Source: Amycolatopsis aidingensis (GTDB lineage: Bacteria > Actinomycetota > Actinomycetes > Mycobacteriales > Pseudonocardiaceae). Taken from it: a stretch of 64,000 bases of DNA. The notes beneath the pieces were generated by a model that saw nothing but the letters and a program-made list of their open reading frames with translations, was not told the origin of the DNA and made no database searches. Below are positions 1 through 9,307 of this stretch, piece by piece. The DNA is taken from NCBI RefSeq assembly GCF_018885265.1, contig NZ_CP076538.1, positions 4,128,001 through 4,192,000 on the forward strand, read 5' to 3'. The position numbers were made by a program, and so were the translations under genes. How positions within the stretch are numbered: position 1 is the first letter of the stretch; the number at the start of each line of letters is the position of its first letter.

Positions 1-907
1 GATACCCGGTCACCAGCAGCGCGTGCACCGGCCTGCCGCCGCGGTGGTAGCGGCGCACCAGCACCACCGCCCCGACCGCGAGCACGGCACCGATCCCGTA
101 ACCCACGTACTGCGACCAGGACGCGTCCTCGGTGAGCCTGCGCACCACGGCGCCGAGGGACTGGTTCCAGACCAGCGCCGTCGGCCCGATCCGGGAGGAG
201 TCGAACACGGTGTGCGTCCAGAACCGGATGGTGTCGTGCGGGATGAGCAGCAGCATCAGGCCCTGCGAGCCGAGGAAGGTCGCGGCCGCCCTTGCCGCGT
301 CGGCCCTGCGCCCGGTCAGCGCCAGATGCACCACGAAGATCAGCGGGGTCAGCTTGGTCGCCGCGGCCAGCCCCACCAGCACCCCGCCGCCATGCCGCAG
401 GCGCCCGGTGGCCCCGCAGACCACCAGCAGGTCCAGCACGATGAGGGCCATCAGCACGGAGTTGATCTGCCCGTAGCCCATGGTGCTCCACACCGGTTGC
501 AGCCCGAGCAGCGCCAGGCCGAGCAGTACCGCGCCCCATCCGGGCTGCAGCCAGGACGGCCTGCGCGGTGCCCTGCGCAGCACCAGATAGGCGACGAGCA
601 CCACGGCCAGCACCGACACCACGTTCAGCAGCGCCCAGCCGATCTGTTCCGGAACCGCCACCAGCGGCACGAAGGCCAGCGCGGCGAACGGCGAGTAGGT
701 GAAGGGGAGGCGGGCGTACCCGGGTGTGAAGGGAACGATGTCCGAGTCGTACAGCGAGAGCCCGTGCAGCAGGGTCTCCGCACCGGCGCGGTACACCGCG
801 GTGTCCACGCCACCAGGAATGTTCTCCAGGTAACAGCTCAGCCCGCTGATCACACAGCCGGCCGCGGCGATGGCCAGCAGCAGCCATCTCCCCCAGCGAA
901 ACCGCAC
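1..907 (-). CDS. GT87-family membrane glycosyltransferase (3' end cut by window)
   Basis: I translated this open frame from the reverse strand; it runs off the left edge, so the C-terminus is missing. It starts at a GTG at 907 with a GGGGGAG ribosome site about 8 bases upstream. The protein opens with a hydrophobic anchor (RFRWGRWLLLAIAAAG) followed by a short loop and repeated hydrophobic segments. The pattern fits the DUF2029/GT87 polyprenyl-phosphate-mannose dependent alpha-mannosyltransferases of actinobacteria. Supporting signatures are an early YRAGAETLLHG segment, TYSPFAAL, GYGQINSVL and the AAATKLTPLIF loop. Such enzymes add mannose to lipoglycans (lipomannan/arabinomannan type) at the outer face of the membrane. 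Family assignment is from motif recognition; substrate is inferred. Confidence 0.8.
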   Translation of the reverse strand, partial: MRFRWGRWLLLAIAAAGCVISGLSCYLENIPGGVDTAVYRAGAETLLHGLSLYDSDIVPFTPGYARLPFTYSPFAALAFVPLVAVPEQIGWALLNVVSVLAVVLVAYLVLRRAPRRPSWLQPGWGAVLLGLALLGLQPVWSTMGYGQINSVLMALIVLDLLVVCGATGRLRHGGGVLVGLAAATKLTPLIFVVHLALTGRRADAARAAATFLGSQGLMLLLIPHDTIRFWTHTVFDSSRIGPTALVWNQSLGAVVRRLTEDASWSQYVGYGIGAVLAVGAVVLVRRYHRGGRPVHALLVTGY

Positions 908-1068
908 GGCGTCTCCCCCGGTCCTGACCACCCGAACCCAGCGGTCAGGAAATTACCAGGTCGGACTCCGGCCGGTGATCGACCCCCGGCCGAGCGATGC
1001 CTGCCCGGCCACCACGGCGAGCCGTCGCACCCGCCGTCGCCGCCCCTCACCGGGCAGGCACCCGCCGG

Positions 1069-1398
1069 TCACATCACATCGACGTGATAGTTGGCGACCC
1101 GCGCCGAACTGAGCAACCCGCCGTGACATTCCGCGACGGAAGGACCGAAACCGACCTCGGTCCAGTTGCCCCGCGCGTACCAGGAGGAAAGAATTGACGA
1201 GCAATGCGCCACTACCCGGTACGAATACGGCGGATAGGGCACGTGGTAACAGTTCACCGAGATACCCTGGCCATAGGAGAAGCCATAACGGAACGCATGA
1301 CAACCCGGAGGAGGGTGATCCGAAGCCGAGGCCGGGACCGCTGCGAGCCCGACAACGGCGACGACACCCGCGAACATACCGACAATTTTGCGTACCAT
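1069..1398 (-). CDS. small secreted cysteine-containing protein
   Basis: A 109-residue protein starting at the ATG at 1398, preceded by GGGAG. A longer frame upstream exists but lacks signal-peptide character. Residues 1-26 (MVRKIVGMFAGVVAVVGLAA then VPASA) form a classical Sec signal peptide with an AxA cleavage site. The mature part is about 83 residues, rich in Tyr, His and Ser, with four cysteines that could make two disulfides. I do not recognise a named domain. Small secreted proteins of this build are common orphan genes in actinomycetes. It stands alone, oriented like the downstream GT87 gene, about 160 bases away. Function unknown. Confidence 0.65.
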   Translation of the reverse strand: MVRKIVGMFAGVVAVVGLAAVPASASDHPPPGCHAFRYGFSYGQGISVNCYHVPYPPYSYRVVAHCSSILSSWYARGNWTEVGFGPSVAECHGGLLSSARVANYHVDVM

Positions 1399-1618
1399 GA
1401 TGACTCCCACCCCGCGAACCGAGGAAACGATTACTTGACAACTAGCAGAGTAGAAGGACGAAGGAATTACTTGCAATCACCGGATAAGCGACAATTAATC
1501 GCTGGGGGTGACCGCGGCTGCTCCAAGTGAGGGAGCGGGCAACCGTCCGGAGTGGTCGGTCGAACCGGACAATTCTCCGGTCCGTAGTGTCCGGCCGCAG
1601 CCGGGGTCTCGTAGTCGA

Positions 1619-2725
1619 TCACGATCGCTCCGACCAGTCCCTGCTGAGCGCCTCCTCCAGCAGGGTCTCCACGATCTTGCTCTCCGGTACGGTACGCACC
1701 ACCTCGCCCCGGACGAAAATCTGGCCCTTGCCGTTACCCGAGGAGACCCCGAGATCGGCCTCCCTCGCCTCGCCGGGGCCGTTCACCACGCAGCCCATCA
1801 CGGCCACCCGCAGCGGAATCGGGAAATCCTCGAAGGCCGCGGCGACCTCCTCGGTCAGCCGGTAGACGTCGACCTGCGCGCGGCCGCAGGAGGGGCAGGA
1901 CACGATCTCCAGCCTGCGCGGTCGCAGGCCGAGGGACTCCAGGATCTGGCTGCCCACCTTGATCTCCTCGACCGGAGGCGCGGAGAGCGAGACCCGGATC
2001 GTGTCGCCGATCCCCTCCCCGAGCAACACGCCGAAGGCCACCGCCGACTTCACGGTGCCCTGCGGCGGCGGCCCGGCCTCGGTGACGCCGAGGTGCAGCG
2101 GGTAGTCGCAGCGCTGCGCCAGCAGGCGGTACGCCTCGATCATCACCAGCGGGTCATGATGCTTTACCGAGAGCTTCAGATCGCCGAAACCGTGCTCCTC
2201 GAACAGGGAGCACTCCCACAGGGCCGACTCCACCATGGCCTCCGCGGTGGCCTTGCCGTACTTGGCCAGCAGCCGCCCGTCCAGCGAGCCCGCGTTCACT
2301 CCGATCCGGATCGGGATCCCCGCCGCCGAGGCCGCTCGTGCGATCTCGGCGACCTTGTCGTCGAACTTCTTGATGTTGCCGGGATTCACCCGCACGGCCG
2401 CGCATCCGGCGTCGATCGCGGCGAACACGTACTTCGGCTGGAAGTGGATGTCCGCCACCACCGGGATCTGCGATTTGGCCGCGATGGCAGGCAGGGCCTC
2501 CGCGTCGTCCTGCGAGGGCACCGCCACCCGCACGATCTGGCAGCCTGCCGCGGTGAGTTCGGCGATCTGCTGCAGGGTCGCGTCCACATCGGCGGTCACC
2601 GTGGTGGTCATGGACTGCACCGACACCGGGGCGCCGTCACCGACCGGCACGTCGCCGACCAGGACACGCCGGGACGGCCTGCGGGCCAGCACCGGTCCCG
2701 GCATGCCCAGTTCAACGAGACTCAT
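1619..2725 (-). CDS. ispG: 4-hydroxy-3-methylbut-2-enyl diphosphate synthase (IspG/GcpE)
   Basis: A 368-residue IspG, the sixth enzyme of the MEP isoprenoid pathway, which converts MEcPP to HMBPP with a [4Fe-4S] cluster. The ATG at 2725 has GGAGG 8 bases upstream; an in-frame ATG at 2761 lacks one. Recognisable parts are the TIM-barrel opening (SVQSMTTT), [14 protein letters not shown] and RIGVNAGSL, then the C-terminal cluster ligands in SCPSCGR and [10 protein letters not shown]. Length is typical of bacterial IspG. It is the last gene of the encapsulin-prenyltransferase-IspH-IspG series, 49 bases after ispH. Because ispG is normally a housekeeping gene next to dxr, this cluster copy is likely a second, dedicated paralogue; that is inference. 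Confidence 0.95.
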   Translation of the reverse strand: MSLVELGMPGPVLARRPSRRVLVGDVPVGDGAPVSVQSMTTTVTADVDATLQQIAELTAAGCQIVRVAVPSQDDAEALPAIAAKSQIPVVADIHFQPKYVFAAIDAGCAAVRVNPGNIKKFDDKVAEIARAASAAGIPIRIGVNAGSLDGRLLAKYGKATAEAMVESALWECSLFEEHGFGDLKLSVKHHDPLVMIEAYRLLAQRCDYPLHLGVTEAGPPPQGTVKSAVAFGVLLGEGIGDTIRVSLSAPPVEEIKVGSQILESLGLRPRRLEIVSCPSCGRAQVDVYRLTEEVAAAFEDFPIPLRVAVMGCVVNGPGEAREADLGVSSGNGKGQIFVRGEVVRTVPESKIVETLLEEALSRDWSERS

Positions 2726-2774
2726 CGAGCAACCTCCGGAAAGCATCGACACGTCGGACACAAATGCGGGCTCT

Positions 2775-3740
2775 TCACCGCACCGCCGAGGGCAGGGTGA
2801 AGTGAATGGTTTCGCGGGTCGTCTCCCGCGCGTGCACGGTGACCGGCCCGAGCGCGCCCAGCGCGGCGATCACCTCGTCGACCAGGCCCTCCGGGGCCGA
2901 GGCGCCAGCGGTCAGGCCGACCGTGCCCACTCCGGACAGCCAGTCCGGCCGGATGTCGCCCGCGTCGTCGATCAACTGGGCCGGGGTGCCCTGGCGCTGG
3001 GCCAGCTCGACCAGCCGGACCGAGTTGGAGGAGTTGGCCGAGCCGACCACCAGCACCAGATCGGACTCCGCGGCCACCCCGCGCAACGCGTCCTGGCGGT
3101 TGGTGGTGGCGTAGCAGATGTCGTCCGAGGCGGGACCGCGCAGCAGCGGGAACCGTTTCCGGAGCGCGGCGATCACTTCCTCCGTCTCGTCCACCGACAG
3201 GGTGGTCTGGGTCAGGTAGGACACCCGGCTCGGGTCGGGCACCCGCAGGTGTTCCACCTCGGCCACGTCCTGCACCAGCACGGTGTGCTCCGGCGCCTCA
3301 CCCAGGGTTCCCTCGACCTCCTCGTGCCCCGCGTGCCCGATCAGTACCACGGTGTCGCCGCGGCCCGCGAACCGGCGCGCCTCCGCGTGCACCTTGGTCA
3401 CCAGCGGGCAGGTCGCGTCGATCACGTGCAGCCCGCGCCGCCCGGCCTCCTCCCGCACCGCAGGCGAGACACCGTGCGCGGAGAACACCAGGGTGGCCCC
3501 GTCCGGGACGGCGTCCAGCTCGTCCACGAACACCGCGCCCCTTGCCTCGAGGTCGGCGACCACGTGGGTGTTGTGCACGATCTGCTTGCGCACGTAGATC
3601 GGTCCGCCCCAGTGCCGCAGCGCCCGCTCGACCACGTCGATGGCGCGCTCCACGCCGGCGCAGAACGAGCGGGGCGCGGCCAGCAGCACCGTGCGCGGCC
3701 CGGCGACCCGGCGCCAGGCAGGATCATCCGCATTGATCAT
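2775..3740 (-). CDS. ispH: 4-hydroxy-3-methylbut-2-enyl diphosphate reductase (IspH/LytB)
   Basis: A 321-residue IspH, the terminal MEP enzyme that reduces HMBPP to IPP and DMAPP. The ATG at 3740 gives the family-length protein and has GGAG about 10 bases upstream; the open frame continues further upstream but that part has no IspH similarity. The three [4Fe-4S] cysteines are visible in [22 protein letters not shown] and [11 protein letters not shown]. The substrate-binding HNTHVV and SAHGVSP motifs and the late [11 protein letters not shown] segment are also present. It lies between the prenyl synthase (29 bases) and ispG (49 bases) on the same strand, so IPP/DMAPP made here could feed the neighbouring elongating enzyme directly. 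Confidence 0.95.
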   Translation of the reverse strand: MINADDPAWRRVAGPRTVLLAAPRSFCAGVERAIDVVERALRHWGGPIYVRKQIVHNTHVVADLEARGAVFVDELDAVPDGATLVFSAHGVSPAVREEAGRRGLHVIDATCPLVTKVHAEARRFAGRGDTVVLIGHAGHEEVEGTLGEAPEHTVLVQDVAEVEHLRVPDPSRVSYLTQTTLSVDETEEVIAALRKRFPLLRGPASDDICYATTNRQDALRGVAAESDLVLVVGSANSSNSVRLVELAQRQGTPAQLIDDAGDIRPDWLSGVGTVGLTAGASAPEGLVDEVIAALGALGPVTVHARETTRETIHFTLPSAVR

Positions 3741-3769
3741 GTTCGTCCACTCCGATGAAGGAAATAGGG

Positions 3770-4810
3770 TCAGCGGTCGCGCCGGGTGACCAGCCGGGCC
3801 AGCGCCTCCAGTTCGGCGCCTGCCCGTGGTCGCGGGCCTGCCGACGCGAGGTCGCGCAGTGCCCGCGCAAGCAGCTCGTCGGCCTGTTCCTGGCTCCACT
3901 CCCGCGCCCCCGTCGCGTCGATCAGTTCCGCGGCGCGGATCAGCTCCGCACCGGACAGCGGCTGCTCGCGGTAGTACAAGGTGGCCAGTTCCTCGCCCTG
4001 CGGGGTGTCCGAGGTGAGCGCGGCGACCACCGGCATGGATTTCTTGCGGTTCTGCAGGTCCGAGTAGACCGGTTTCCCGGTCACAGCGGGCTCGCCCCAG
4101 ATGCCGAGCAGATCGTCGACGAACTGGAAGGCCAGTCCCAGCTGCGCACCGAACCGGCGCAGCCGGTCCACCTGCTCGGGCCGGCCACCGGCGAAGGACC
4201 CGCCCAGCGCCGTGGTGCAACCCAGCAGCGCCCCGGTTTTACCCTCCGCCATCCGCAGGCATTCCGCCAGCCCGACATCGGAACGGGTTTCGAAGACCAG
4301 GTCGGCGCTCTGCCCACCGACCAGCTCCTGCACCGCGGTGGCCAGGGTCCGGATCCCCTGCTGCGCCGCCGGATGGCCGCTGCGGGCGAGCACGTCCAGC
4401 GCGAGGGTGAGCAGCGAGTCCCCGGCCAGGATCGCCGCCCCGACCCCGAACAGGCTCCAGGCCGTCGGCCGGTGGCGGCGGGTGACGTCGCCGTCCATCA
4501 CATCGTCGTGCAACAACGAGAAGTTGTGCACCAGCTCCACGGCAACGGCCGCCGGTACCGCGTCCGCGGGCCGCCCGCCCATCGCCTCGGCGGCCAACAG
4601 CACCATGGCCGGCCGGATCGCCTTGCCGGCGGCCTCGTCCGATGACCGCCCGTTCTCGTCCCACCAGCCGAGGTGGTAGCCGGCGATGTGCCGCATATCC
4701 GACGGCAGCGTGTCCACCGCCGCTCGCAGCGCGGGATCGACAAGGCCGCGGCTCGCGGACAGTACCTCCCGCACCGGCCTGCCCTCGGTCATCACCTCCG
4801 GGGTGGCCAT
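3770..4810 (-). CDS. polyprenyl diphosphate synthase, putative encapsulin cargo
   Basis: A 346-residue trans-prenyltransferase that condenses IPP with allylic diphosphates. The first aspartate-rich motif is [10 protein letters not shown]. The second region reads [11 protein letters not shown], the DDxxG form usual in actinobacterial GGPP-synthase-like enzymes. [11 protein letters not shown] and [14 protein letters not shown] are also typical. The residue five before the first motif is Phe with Ser at minus four, which fits a GGPP-type pocket, but product length cannot be settled by eye. The ATG at 4810 lies 7 bases after the shell gene stop, so expression is probably coupled. Family 2B encapsulin clusters are known to carry polyprenyl transferases as cargo. 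This N-terminus is short (about 30 residues before the first helix), without an obvious long disordered targeting extension. Confidence 0.9.
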   Translation of the reverse strand: MATPEVMTEGRPVREVLSASRGLVDPALRAAVDTLPSDMRHIAGYHLGWWDENGRSSDEAAGKAIRPAMVLLAAEAMGGRPADAVPAAVAVELVHNFSLLHDDVMDGDVTRRHRPTAWSLFGVGAAILAGDSLLTLALDVLARSGHPAAQQGIRTLATAVQELVGGQSADLVFETRSDVGLAECLRMAEGKTGALLGCTTALGGSFAGGRPEQVDRLRRFGAQLGLAFQFVDDLLGIWGEPAVTGKPVYSDLQNRKKSMPVVAALTSDTPQGEELATLYYREQPLSGAELIRAAELIDATGAREWSQEQADELLARALRDLASAGPRPRAGAELEALARLVTRRDR

Positions 4811-4817
4811 CAGCGGC

Positions 4818-6236
4818 TCAGCCTTCCCGGCCGATCTCGACGTGCTCGAGTACGCCGAGCGCGTCCGGGACGAGGACGGCCGCCGAGTAGTACGCGCTGA
4901 CCAGATAGGACAGGATCGCCTTGCTGTCCACGCCCCGGAACCGCACCGACAGCCCTGGCTCGTACTCGTCGGGCAGCCCGGTCTCGTGCAGCCCGATCAC
5001 CCCCTCGTGCTCCTCTCCGGTACGCATCACCATGATCGAGCTGGTTCCGGTATCGGTGACCGGGATCTTGTCGCAGGGCAGCAGCGGCACCCCGCGCCAG
5101 GACATGGCGTGGTGACCGCCGACGTCCAGCGCCTGCGGGTAGATGCCACGGCGGGTGCATTCCCTGCCGAACGCGGCGATCGCGCGCGGGTGCGCGAAGA
5201 AGAACTCCGACCTGCGCCGCTTGCTGAGCAGTTCGTCCATATCGTCCGGGGTGGGCGGGCCGGTGCGGGTCTGCACCCGCTGCCGCGGGTCGGTGTTGGC
5301 GAGCAACCCGAACTCCGGGTTGTTGACCAGTTCGTGCTCCTGCCGTTCACGCAGGGCCTGAATGGTCAGCCGCAGCTGCTGCTCGGTCTGGTCCATCGGG
5401 TTGTTGTAGAGGTCGGCCACGCGGGTGTGGATCCGCAGCACGGTCTGGGCCAGACTCAGCTCGTACTCCCGCGGGCCGGCGTCGTAGTCCACGAAGGTCG
5501 CGGGCAGGCTCGGCTCCCCGGCGTGCCCCGACGCCAGCGCGATATCCGCCTCACCGAGTTTGTTCCGCGGCTCCGGCCGCTGCGCGCGGACCCGGTCCAG
5601 ATGCTCGCGCAGCCGCTCGGACTGGCCGAGCAGGTCCTCGAACCGCTCCCTTGGCAGGGCCAGCACGGTGCACGGGGTCACCGCCTGCACCGTGAAGTCC
5701 CACAGGCTTCCCGCCTCCAGTAGCACCGCGGAACCGAAGTGCTCGCCATCGGCCATGGTGGCGAGCACGGTGCGGTCGCCGTACTCTCCCGCCCCCATGC
5801 GGTTCACCTTGCCGTGCGCGATCAGGTACACCCGGTCCGCCCGGTGCCCGAACTCGGCGATCACCTCGCCCGGCTGGAACTGCTCTTGCTCGAACCGGTC
5901 GGCCAGCGCATCCAGCACGTCCTCGTCCTCGAACCCGCGCAGCGGGGCGAGCTCGCGCAGTTCCTGCGGGATCACCCGCACCGAGGAACCGGTGTGCACG
6001 AAGGTCACGGTCCCGTCACCGACGGTGTAGGTGAGCCTGCGGTTCACCCGGTAGGTGCCACCCCTGGTTTCCACCCAGGGCAGCTTCCGCACCAGCCAGC
6101 GCGGCGAGATGCCCTGCATCTGCGGCACCGACTTGGTCGTCGTCGCCAGCTGCCGCGCGGCCGCCGTGCCGAGGCTGTGCGGTGGCCTGCCCTCAGCGCC
6201 CGCTTCCGGCTCGGCCGTTTCCGTTGTCGCCGTCAC
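4818..6236 (-). CDS. family 2B encapsulin shell protein, second copy
   Basis: About 472 residues. In-frame TTG (6251), GTG (6248) and GTG (6236) are candidate starts. I prefer 6236 because GGTGGG sits 7 bases upstream and the product then begins MTATTE, matching the family. The family hallmark [15 protein letters not shown]...PQMQGIS and a [12 protein letters not shown] strand open the HK97-like shell fold. Residues roughly 90-215 form a cyclic-nucleotide-binding-like insert ([28 protein letters not shown]). The rest is the shell core ending in [20 protein letters not shown]. The usual Arg of the CNB phosphate cassette is not evident: the aligned stretch reads [10 protein letters not shown]. 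It closely resembles the upstream shell gene across its length. EshA-type proteins are the known relatives. Confidence 0.92.
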   Translation of the reverse strand: MTATTETAEPEAGAEGRPPHSLGTAAARQLATTTKSVPQMQGISPRWLVRKLPWVETRGGTYRVNRRLTYTVGDGTVTFVHTGSSVRVIPQELRELAPLRGFEDEDVLDALADRFEQEQFQPGEVIAEFGHRADRVYLIAHGKVNRMGAGEYGDRTVLATMADGEHFGSAVLLEAGSLWDFTVQAVTPCTVLALPRERFEDLLGQSERLREHLDRVRAQRPEPRNKLGEADIALASGHAGEPSLPATFVDYDAGPREYELSLAQTVLRIHTRVADLYNNPMDQTEQQLRLTIQALRERQEHELVNNPEFGLLANTDPRQRVQTRTGPPTPDDMDELLSKRRRSEFFFAHPRAIAAFGRECTRRGIYPQALDVGGHHAMSWRGVPLLPCDKIPVTDTGTSSIMVMRTGEEHEGVIGLHETGLPDEYEPGLSVRFRGVDSKAILSYLVSAYYSAAVLVPDALGVLEHVEIGREG

Positions 6237-6290
6237 AATGGAGCCCACCAATCTGTGCTGTTGCCCGTGGAACGCTGTGCCTTGTGGAAA

Positions 6291-6331
6291 GCGTCAAGCG
6301 CGCCGGCCCGTTCGCCGGCGGCGCCTGACGC
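6291..6331. terminator. hairpin between the two shell genes
   Basis: In the 110-base gap between the shell genes, CGCCGGC (6301-6307) pairs with GCCGGCG (6314-6320) around a 6-base loop. An outer GCGTCA/TGACGC pair (6291-6296 with 6326-6331) extends the structure. There is no T-run. It could be a partial terminator, processing site or mRNA stabiliser that sets the ratio of the two shells. That role is inference. Confidence 0.5.
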
Positions 6332-6346
6332 CGTAGGTGCGGCCGC

Positions 6347-7759
6347 TCAGCCCGCCCGGCCGATCTCGACCCGCTCGAGAATGCCGAGCGCGTCCGGGAC
6401 CAGCACGGCCGTGGAGTAGTACGCGCTGACCAGGTAGGAGATGATCGCCTTCTCGTTGATGCCCATGAACCGCACGGAAAGGCCCGGCTGGTACTCGTCC
6501 GGCAGCCCGGTCTGGTGCAGCCCGACGACGCCCTGCTTCTCCTCGCCCGCCCGCATCAGCAGGATCGAGCTGGTACGGGTCTCGGTGACCGGGATCTTGT
6601 TGCACGGGAACATCGGCACCCCGCGCCACGCGGGCACCATATGCCCGCCGATGTCCACGCTCTGCGGGTAGACCCCACTGCGGGTGCACTCCCTGCCGAA
6701 GGCCGCGATGGTGCGCGGGTGCGCGAGGAAGAAGGTCGGCTCCTTCCACACCGTGGCCAGCAGCTCGTCCAGGTCGTCCGGAGTGGGCGGACCGGAGCGG
6801 GTGTGGATGCGCTGCTTGAGGTCGGCGTTGTGCAGCAGGCCGAACTCCCGGTTGTTGATCATCTCGTACTCCTGCCGCTCGCGCAGGGCCTCGATGGTCA
6901 GCCGCAGCTGCTGCTCGGTCTGGTTCATCGGCTGGTTGTAGAGGTCGGCGATCCGGCTGTGCACCCGCAGCACGGTCTGCGCGACGCTGAGCTCGTACTC
7001 CCGCGGCGCCGCCTCGTAGTCCACGAAGGTCCCCGGAAGATCCGGCTCTCCGCTGTGGCCGGAGGCCACCTCCACCTCGGCCTCGCCGTAGTCGTTACGC
7101 GCCGAGCTGAGACTCGCCCGGTACCGCTGCACGTGCTCGCGCAGCTGGCCAGACTGCTCGAGCAGCTGGTCGAAGGCCCGCTGCGGCAGCACCAGCACGG
7201 TGCACGCGGTGGTCGCCTTGACCGTGAAGTCCCAGATGCTCTGCGGGTCCAGCAGGGTCTCGTCGCCGAAGTGGTCCCCGTCGGCCAGCACGTCCAGCGC
7301 GGTCTCGTCGCCGTACTCGCCGGGACCGTACCTGCTCAGCTTCCCGTGTGCGATCAGGACGGCCTGGTCGGAGAGGTGGCCGAACTCCACCACCACGTCA
7401 CCCGGCTCGTACTCGCGTTGCTCGAACCGGTCGGCCAGCGCGCTCAGCACCTCCTCGTCGTCGAACCCGCGCAGCAACGGCAGCTCGCGCAGTTCCTGGG
7501 GGATCACCCGTACCGCGGAGCCCGTGGCGGAGAACGTCACGCGCCCGTCGCCGACGGTGTAGGTGAGCCTGCGGTTCACCCGGTACGTGCCACCCTTCGT
7601 CTCGACCCAGGGCAACATCTTCAGCAGCCACCGCGAGGAGATGCCCTGCATCTGCGGCACCGACTTGGTCGTCGTCGCCAGTTTGCGCGCGGCCGCCGTG
7701 CCGAGGCTCTGTGGCCGCTCGTCCCCGACGTTGGACTCCACCGGCTCAGTGACGGTCAC
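6347..7759 (-). CDS. family 2B encapsulin shell protein, first copy
   Basis: About 470 residues, first gene of the cluster. The frame opens at a TTG (7774), but a GTG at 7759 gives MTVTEPVES, aligns with the paralogue start and has GGTGG upstream, so I chose it. It has the same order as the next shell: [34 protein letters not shown] and [18 protein letters not shown] cyclic-nucleotide-binding-like insert follows ([28 protein letters not shown]). The HK97-like core includes [21 protein letters not shown] and ends [23 protein letters not shown]. The CNB phosphate-cassette Arg is again not obvious (IWDFTVKAT). Two such genes in tandem suggest a mixed or alternative shell. It likely drives the whole downstream series from the promoter region at 7760-7900. 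Confidence 0.92.
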   Translation of the reverse strand: MTVTEPVESNVGDERPQSLGTAAARKLATTTKSVPQMQGISSRWLLKMLPWVETKGGTYRVNRRLTYTVGDGRVTFSATGSAVRVIPQELRELPLLRGFDDEEVLSALADRFEQREYEPGDVVVEFGHLSDQAVLIAHGKLSRYGPGEYGDETALDVLADGDHFGDETLLDPQSIWDFTVKATTACTVLVLPQRAFDQLLEQSGQLREHVQRYRASLSSARNDYGEAEVEVASGHSGEPDLPGTFVDYEAAPREYELSVAQTVLRVHSRIADLYNQPMNQTEQQLRLTIEALRERQEYEMINNREFGLLHNADLKQRIHTRSGPPTPDDLDELLATVWKEPTFFLAHPRTIAAFGRECTRSGVYPQSVDIGGHMVPAWRGVPMFPCNKIPVTETRTSSILLMRAGEEKQGVVGLHQTGLPDEYQPGLSVRFMGINEKAIISYLVSAYYSTAVLVPDALGILERVEIGRAG

Positions 7760-8530
7760 TACGTACACCACCAATCCTAATAATACGAGCGGAGCAGAAG
7801 ATCATTTTTCGGGATTGACCAAAGACGACACTGATCGAATCGAACAGTGATCATTAACGACAATACATCCGGATCGTCGGCCCAATTTCCCCCCGAGGGT
7901 TCCGGTGGGACCGCCAACTCAACATAGCAAGCGGAAATCGGGGCACAAACACACGATCGGGTACCGGCACACTCTCACTCGAATGCCAGGGCTTGCGGGT
8001 AAAAATACCGATCCGTTCCCGGCGTCCACCTGGGACCGCTGTACCGGCGGGCCGCCATGCCACCGGGTGGGTGGCCACCGGGCGACTGCCGACCTTGCAC
8101 CGGCGAGCGCAGTGTGGACACGAGCGGACGAATGTCGCCGATACCCTCCGGAACCGACAGCCCTGAGCTGCGCAAACCGGACATCGATGAGGACGTTCGT
8201 CCGGAAGGGACGGTACGTACCCGCCGTCGCGAGCCACGGACCACGATTGGCGCAGCGTGGTCGGCAACCGCGTGAAGATCATATCGACTCACCCCTCGCC
8301 CACGCGGCGTACACCATTCTTCACTGCTCCGTTTCGGCGAGACCCGAAGCAACCGTATTCATCTCTCGGATGAATTGTCCCCGGCACGCTTGTCGGTGCC
8401 GCCCACCCGTCACTAACTTCGTCACCACATCGGGTGGCGAGCGGCGGTGCGGAATCGGCTGCGTCACGTTCTGGGGTTGGGCGGGACTCTGCTCCCCGCT
8501 CCCTGCTCCCCGCTCGCGGAAAGGAACGGA
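7760..8530. other. divergent intergenic region, no gene supported
   Basis: About 770 bases between the divergent encapsulin and DUF4239 genes. Several open frames exist, but none has a ribosome site, a coherent protein composition or a recognisable domain. The first 150 bases are clearly more AT-rich than the flanks and should hold the encapsulin promoter. An imperfect palindrome, CACTG (7829-7833) and CAGTG (7845-7849), sits about 70-90 bases upstream of the first shell gene and could be an operator. A TATTAT hexamer lies close to the shell start, but I see no well-spaced -35 partner. Confidence 0.4.
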
Positions 8531-9307
8531 ATGAACATCTATCTCAGTGGGCTGTTGTGGATGCTGGGCGCCGCGGTGGTCGGCGGCGTGACCGCGTACC
8601 TGGTGCGCAGGTTCGGCCGGGACGAGGGCAGGCTCGACAACAACGACGCCGCTGGGCAGGTGTTCACCATCATCAGCGGCCTGCACGCGGTGCTGGTGGC
8701 CTTCGTACTGATCTCCCTGTTCGACGCGGTACACGCCGCGCGGGACGGGTTGCGGCAGGAGGCGGGCAGCGTGATCGCGGTGGTGTGGGCCGCCGACTCG
8801 CTGTCCGAACAGGCGAGCCAGCGGGTCCGGGAGATCAGCGAGTCCTACCTGGAAACGGTGATCCGGCAGGAATGGCCGCAGATGCGGGCCGGGGACGAGG
8901 TCACAGGGCCTGGGTGGACCCAGTTGCAGCAACTGCACCACACCATCAACGACGCTGCGATCGAAACCGACGAGGAGTACTACGCCACCCAGAAGTCCGA
9001 GGCGGTGCGCCAGGTGCTGGCGACCTACCAGGCACGAGAGGAACGGATCACCAGGCTGGTACACGGTGATGTCGGCGCGGTGGTGTGGTTCGCGCTGGTG
9101 CTCGGCGGAGTGATCGCCATGCTGCTGCCCAACCTGTTCGGCGGTACCAAGATGATGACCCATGTGGTGATCGTGTCCACGCTGGCCGGCACGATCGCGC
9201 TGCTGCTGTTCGCCATCCACCAGCTGCAGAACCCGTTCGGCGGCGCGGCCAGAGTGGAGCCCGAGGCGTTCGAGGCCGCGCTCGAACGGTTGCGTCAGGC
9301 ACCATGA
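8531..9307 (+). CDS. DUF4239 (bestrophin-like) membrane protein
   Basis: A 258-residue membrane protein; the ATG at 8531 has AAGGA upstream, while the longer upstream frame has none. Hydrophobic segments occur at about residues 5-25 and 45-65, and a pair at about 180-200 and 210-230. The centre is a soluble helical stretch with charged residues. The layout (two N-terminal helices, a cytosolic helical core, two C-terminal helices) and the text GQVFTIISGLHAVLVAFVL fit the actinobacterial DUF4239 family, described as bestrophin-like. The substrate or ion is unknown. Its stop overlaps the start of the next gene (ATGA), so the two are translationally coupled. Confidence 0.75.
   Translation: MNIYLSGLLWMLGAAVVGGVTAYLVRRFGRDEGRLDNNDAAGQVFTIISGLHAVLVAFVLISLFDAVHAARDGLRQEAGSVIAVVWAADSLSEQASQRVREISESYLETVIRQEWPQMRAGDEVTGPGWTQLQQLHHTINDAAIETDEEYYATQKSEAVRQVLATYQAREERITRLVHGDVGAVVWFALVLGGVIAMLLPNLFGGTKMMTHVVIVSTLAGTIALLLFAIHQLQNPFGGAARVEPEAFEAALERLRQAP

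Noticed and set aside
23..1087. 354-codon plus-strand frame
   Set aside because: Shadow of the reverse-strand GT87 gene; His/Pro/Arg-rich product without domain character.
2235..3758. 507-codon plus-strand frame over ispG/ispH
   Set aside because: Antisense shadow of two clear MEP enzymes; low-complexity Arg/Pro product.
7854..8282. 142-codon minus-strand frame with several CxxC pairs
   Set aside because: The CPVC/CPHC pairs look like a zinc ribbon, but the rest is incoherent and no start signal exists.
7905..8534. 209-codon plus-strand frame before the DUF4239 gene
   Set aside because: No ribosome site, Cys/Arg/Pro-biased composition, and an overlapping reverse frame of equal quality; treated as intergenic.
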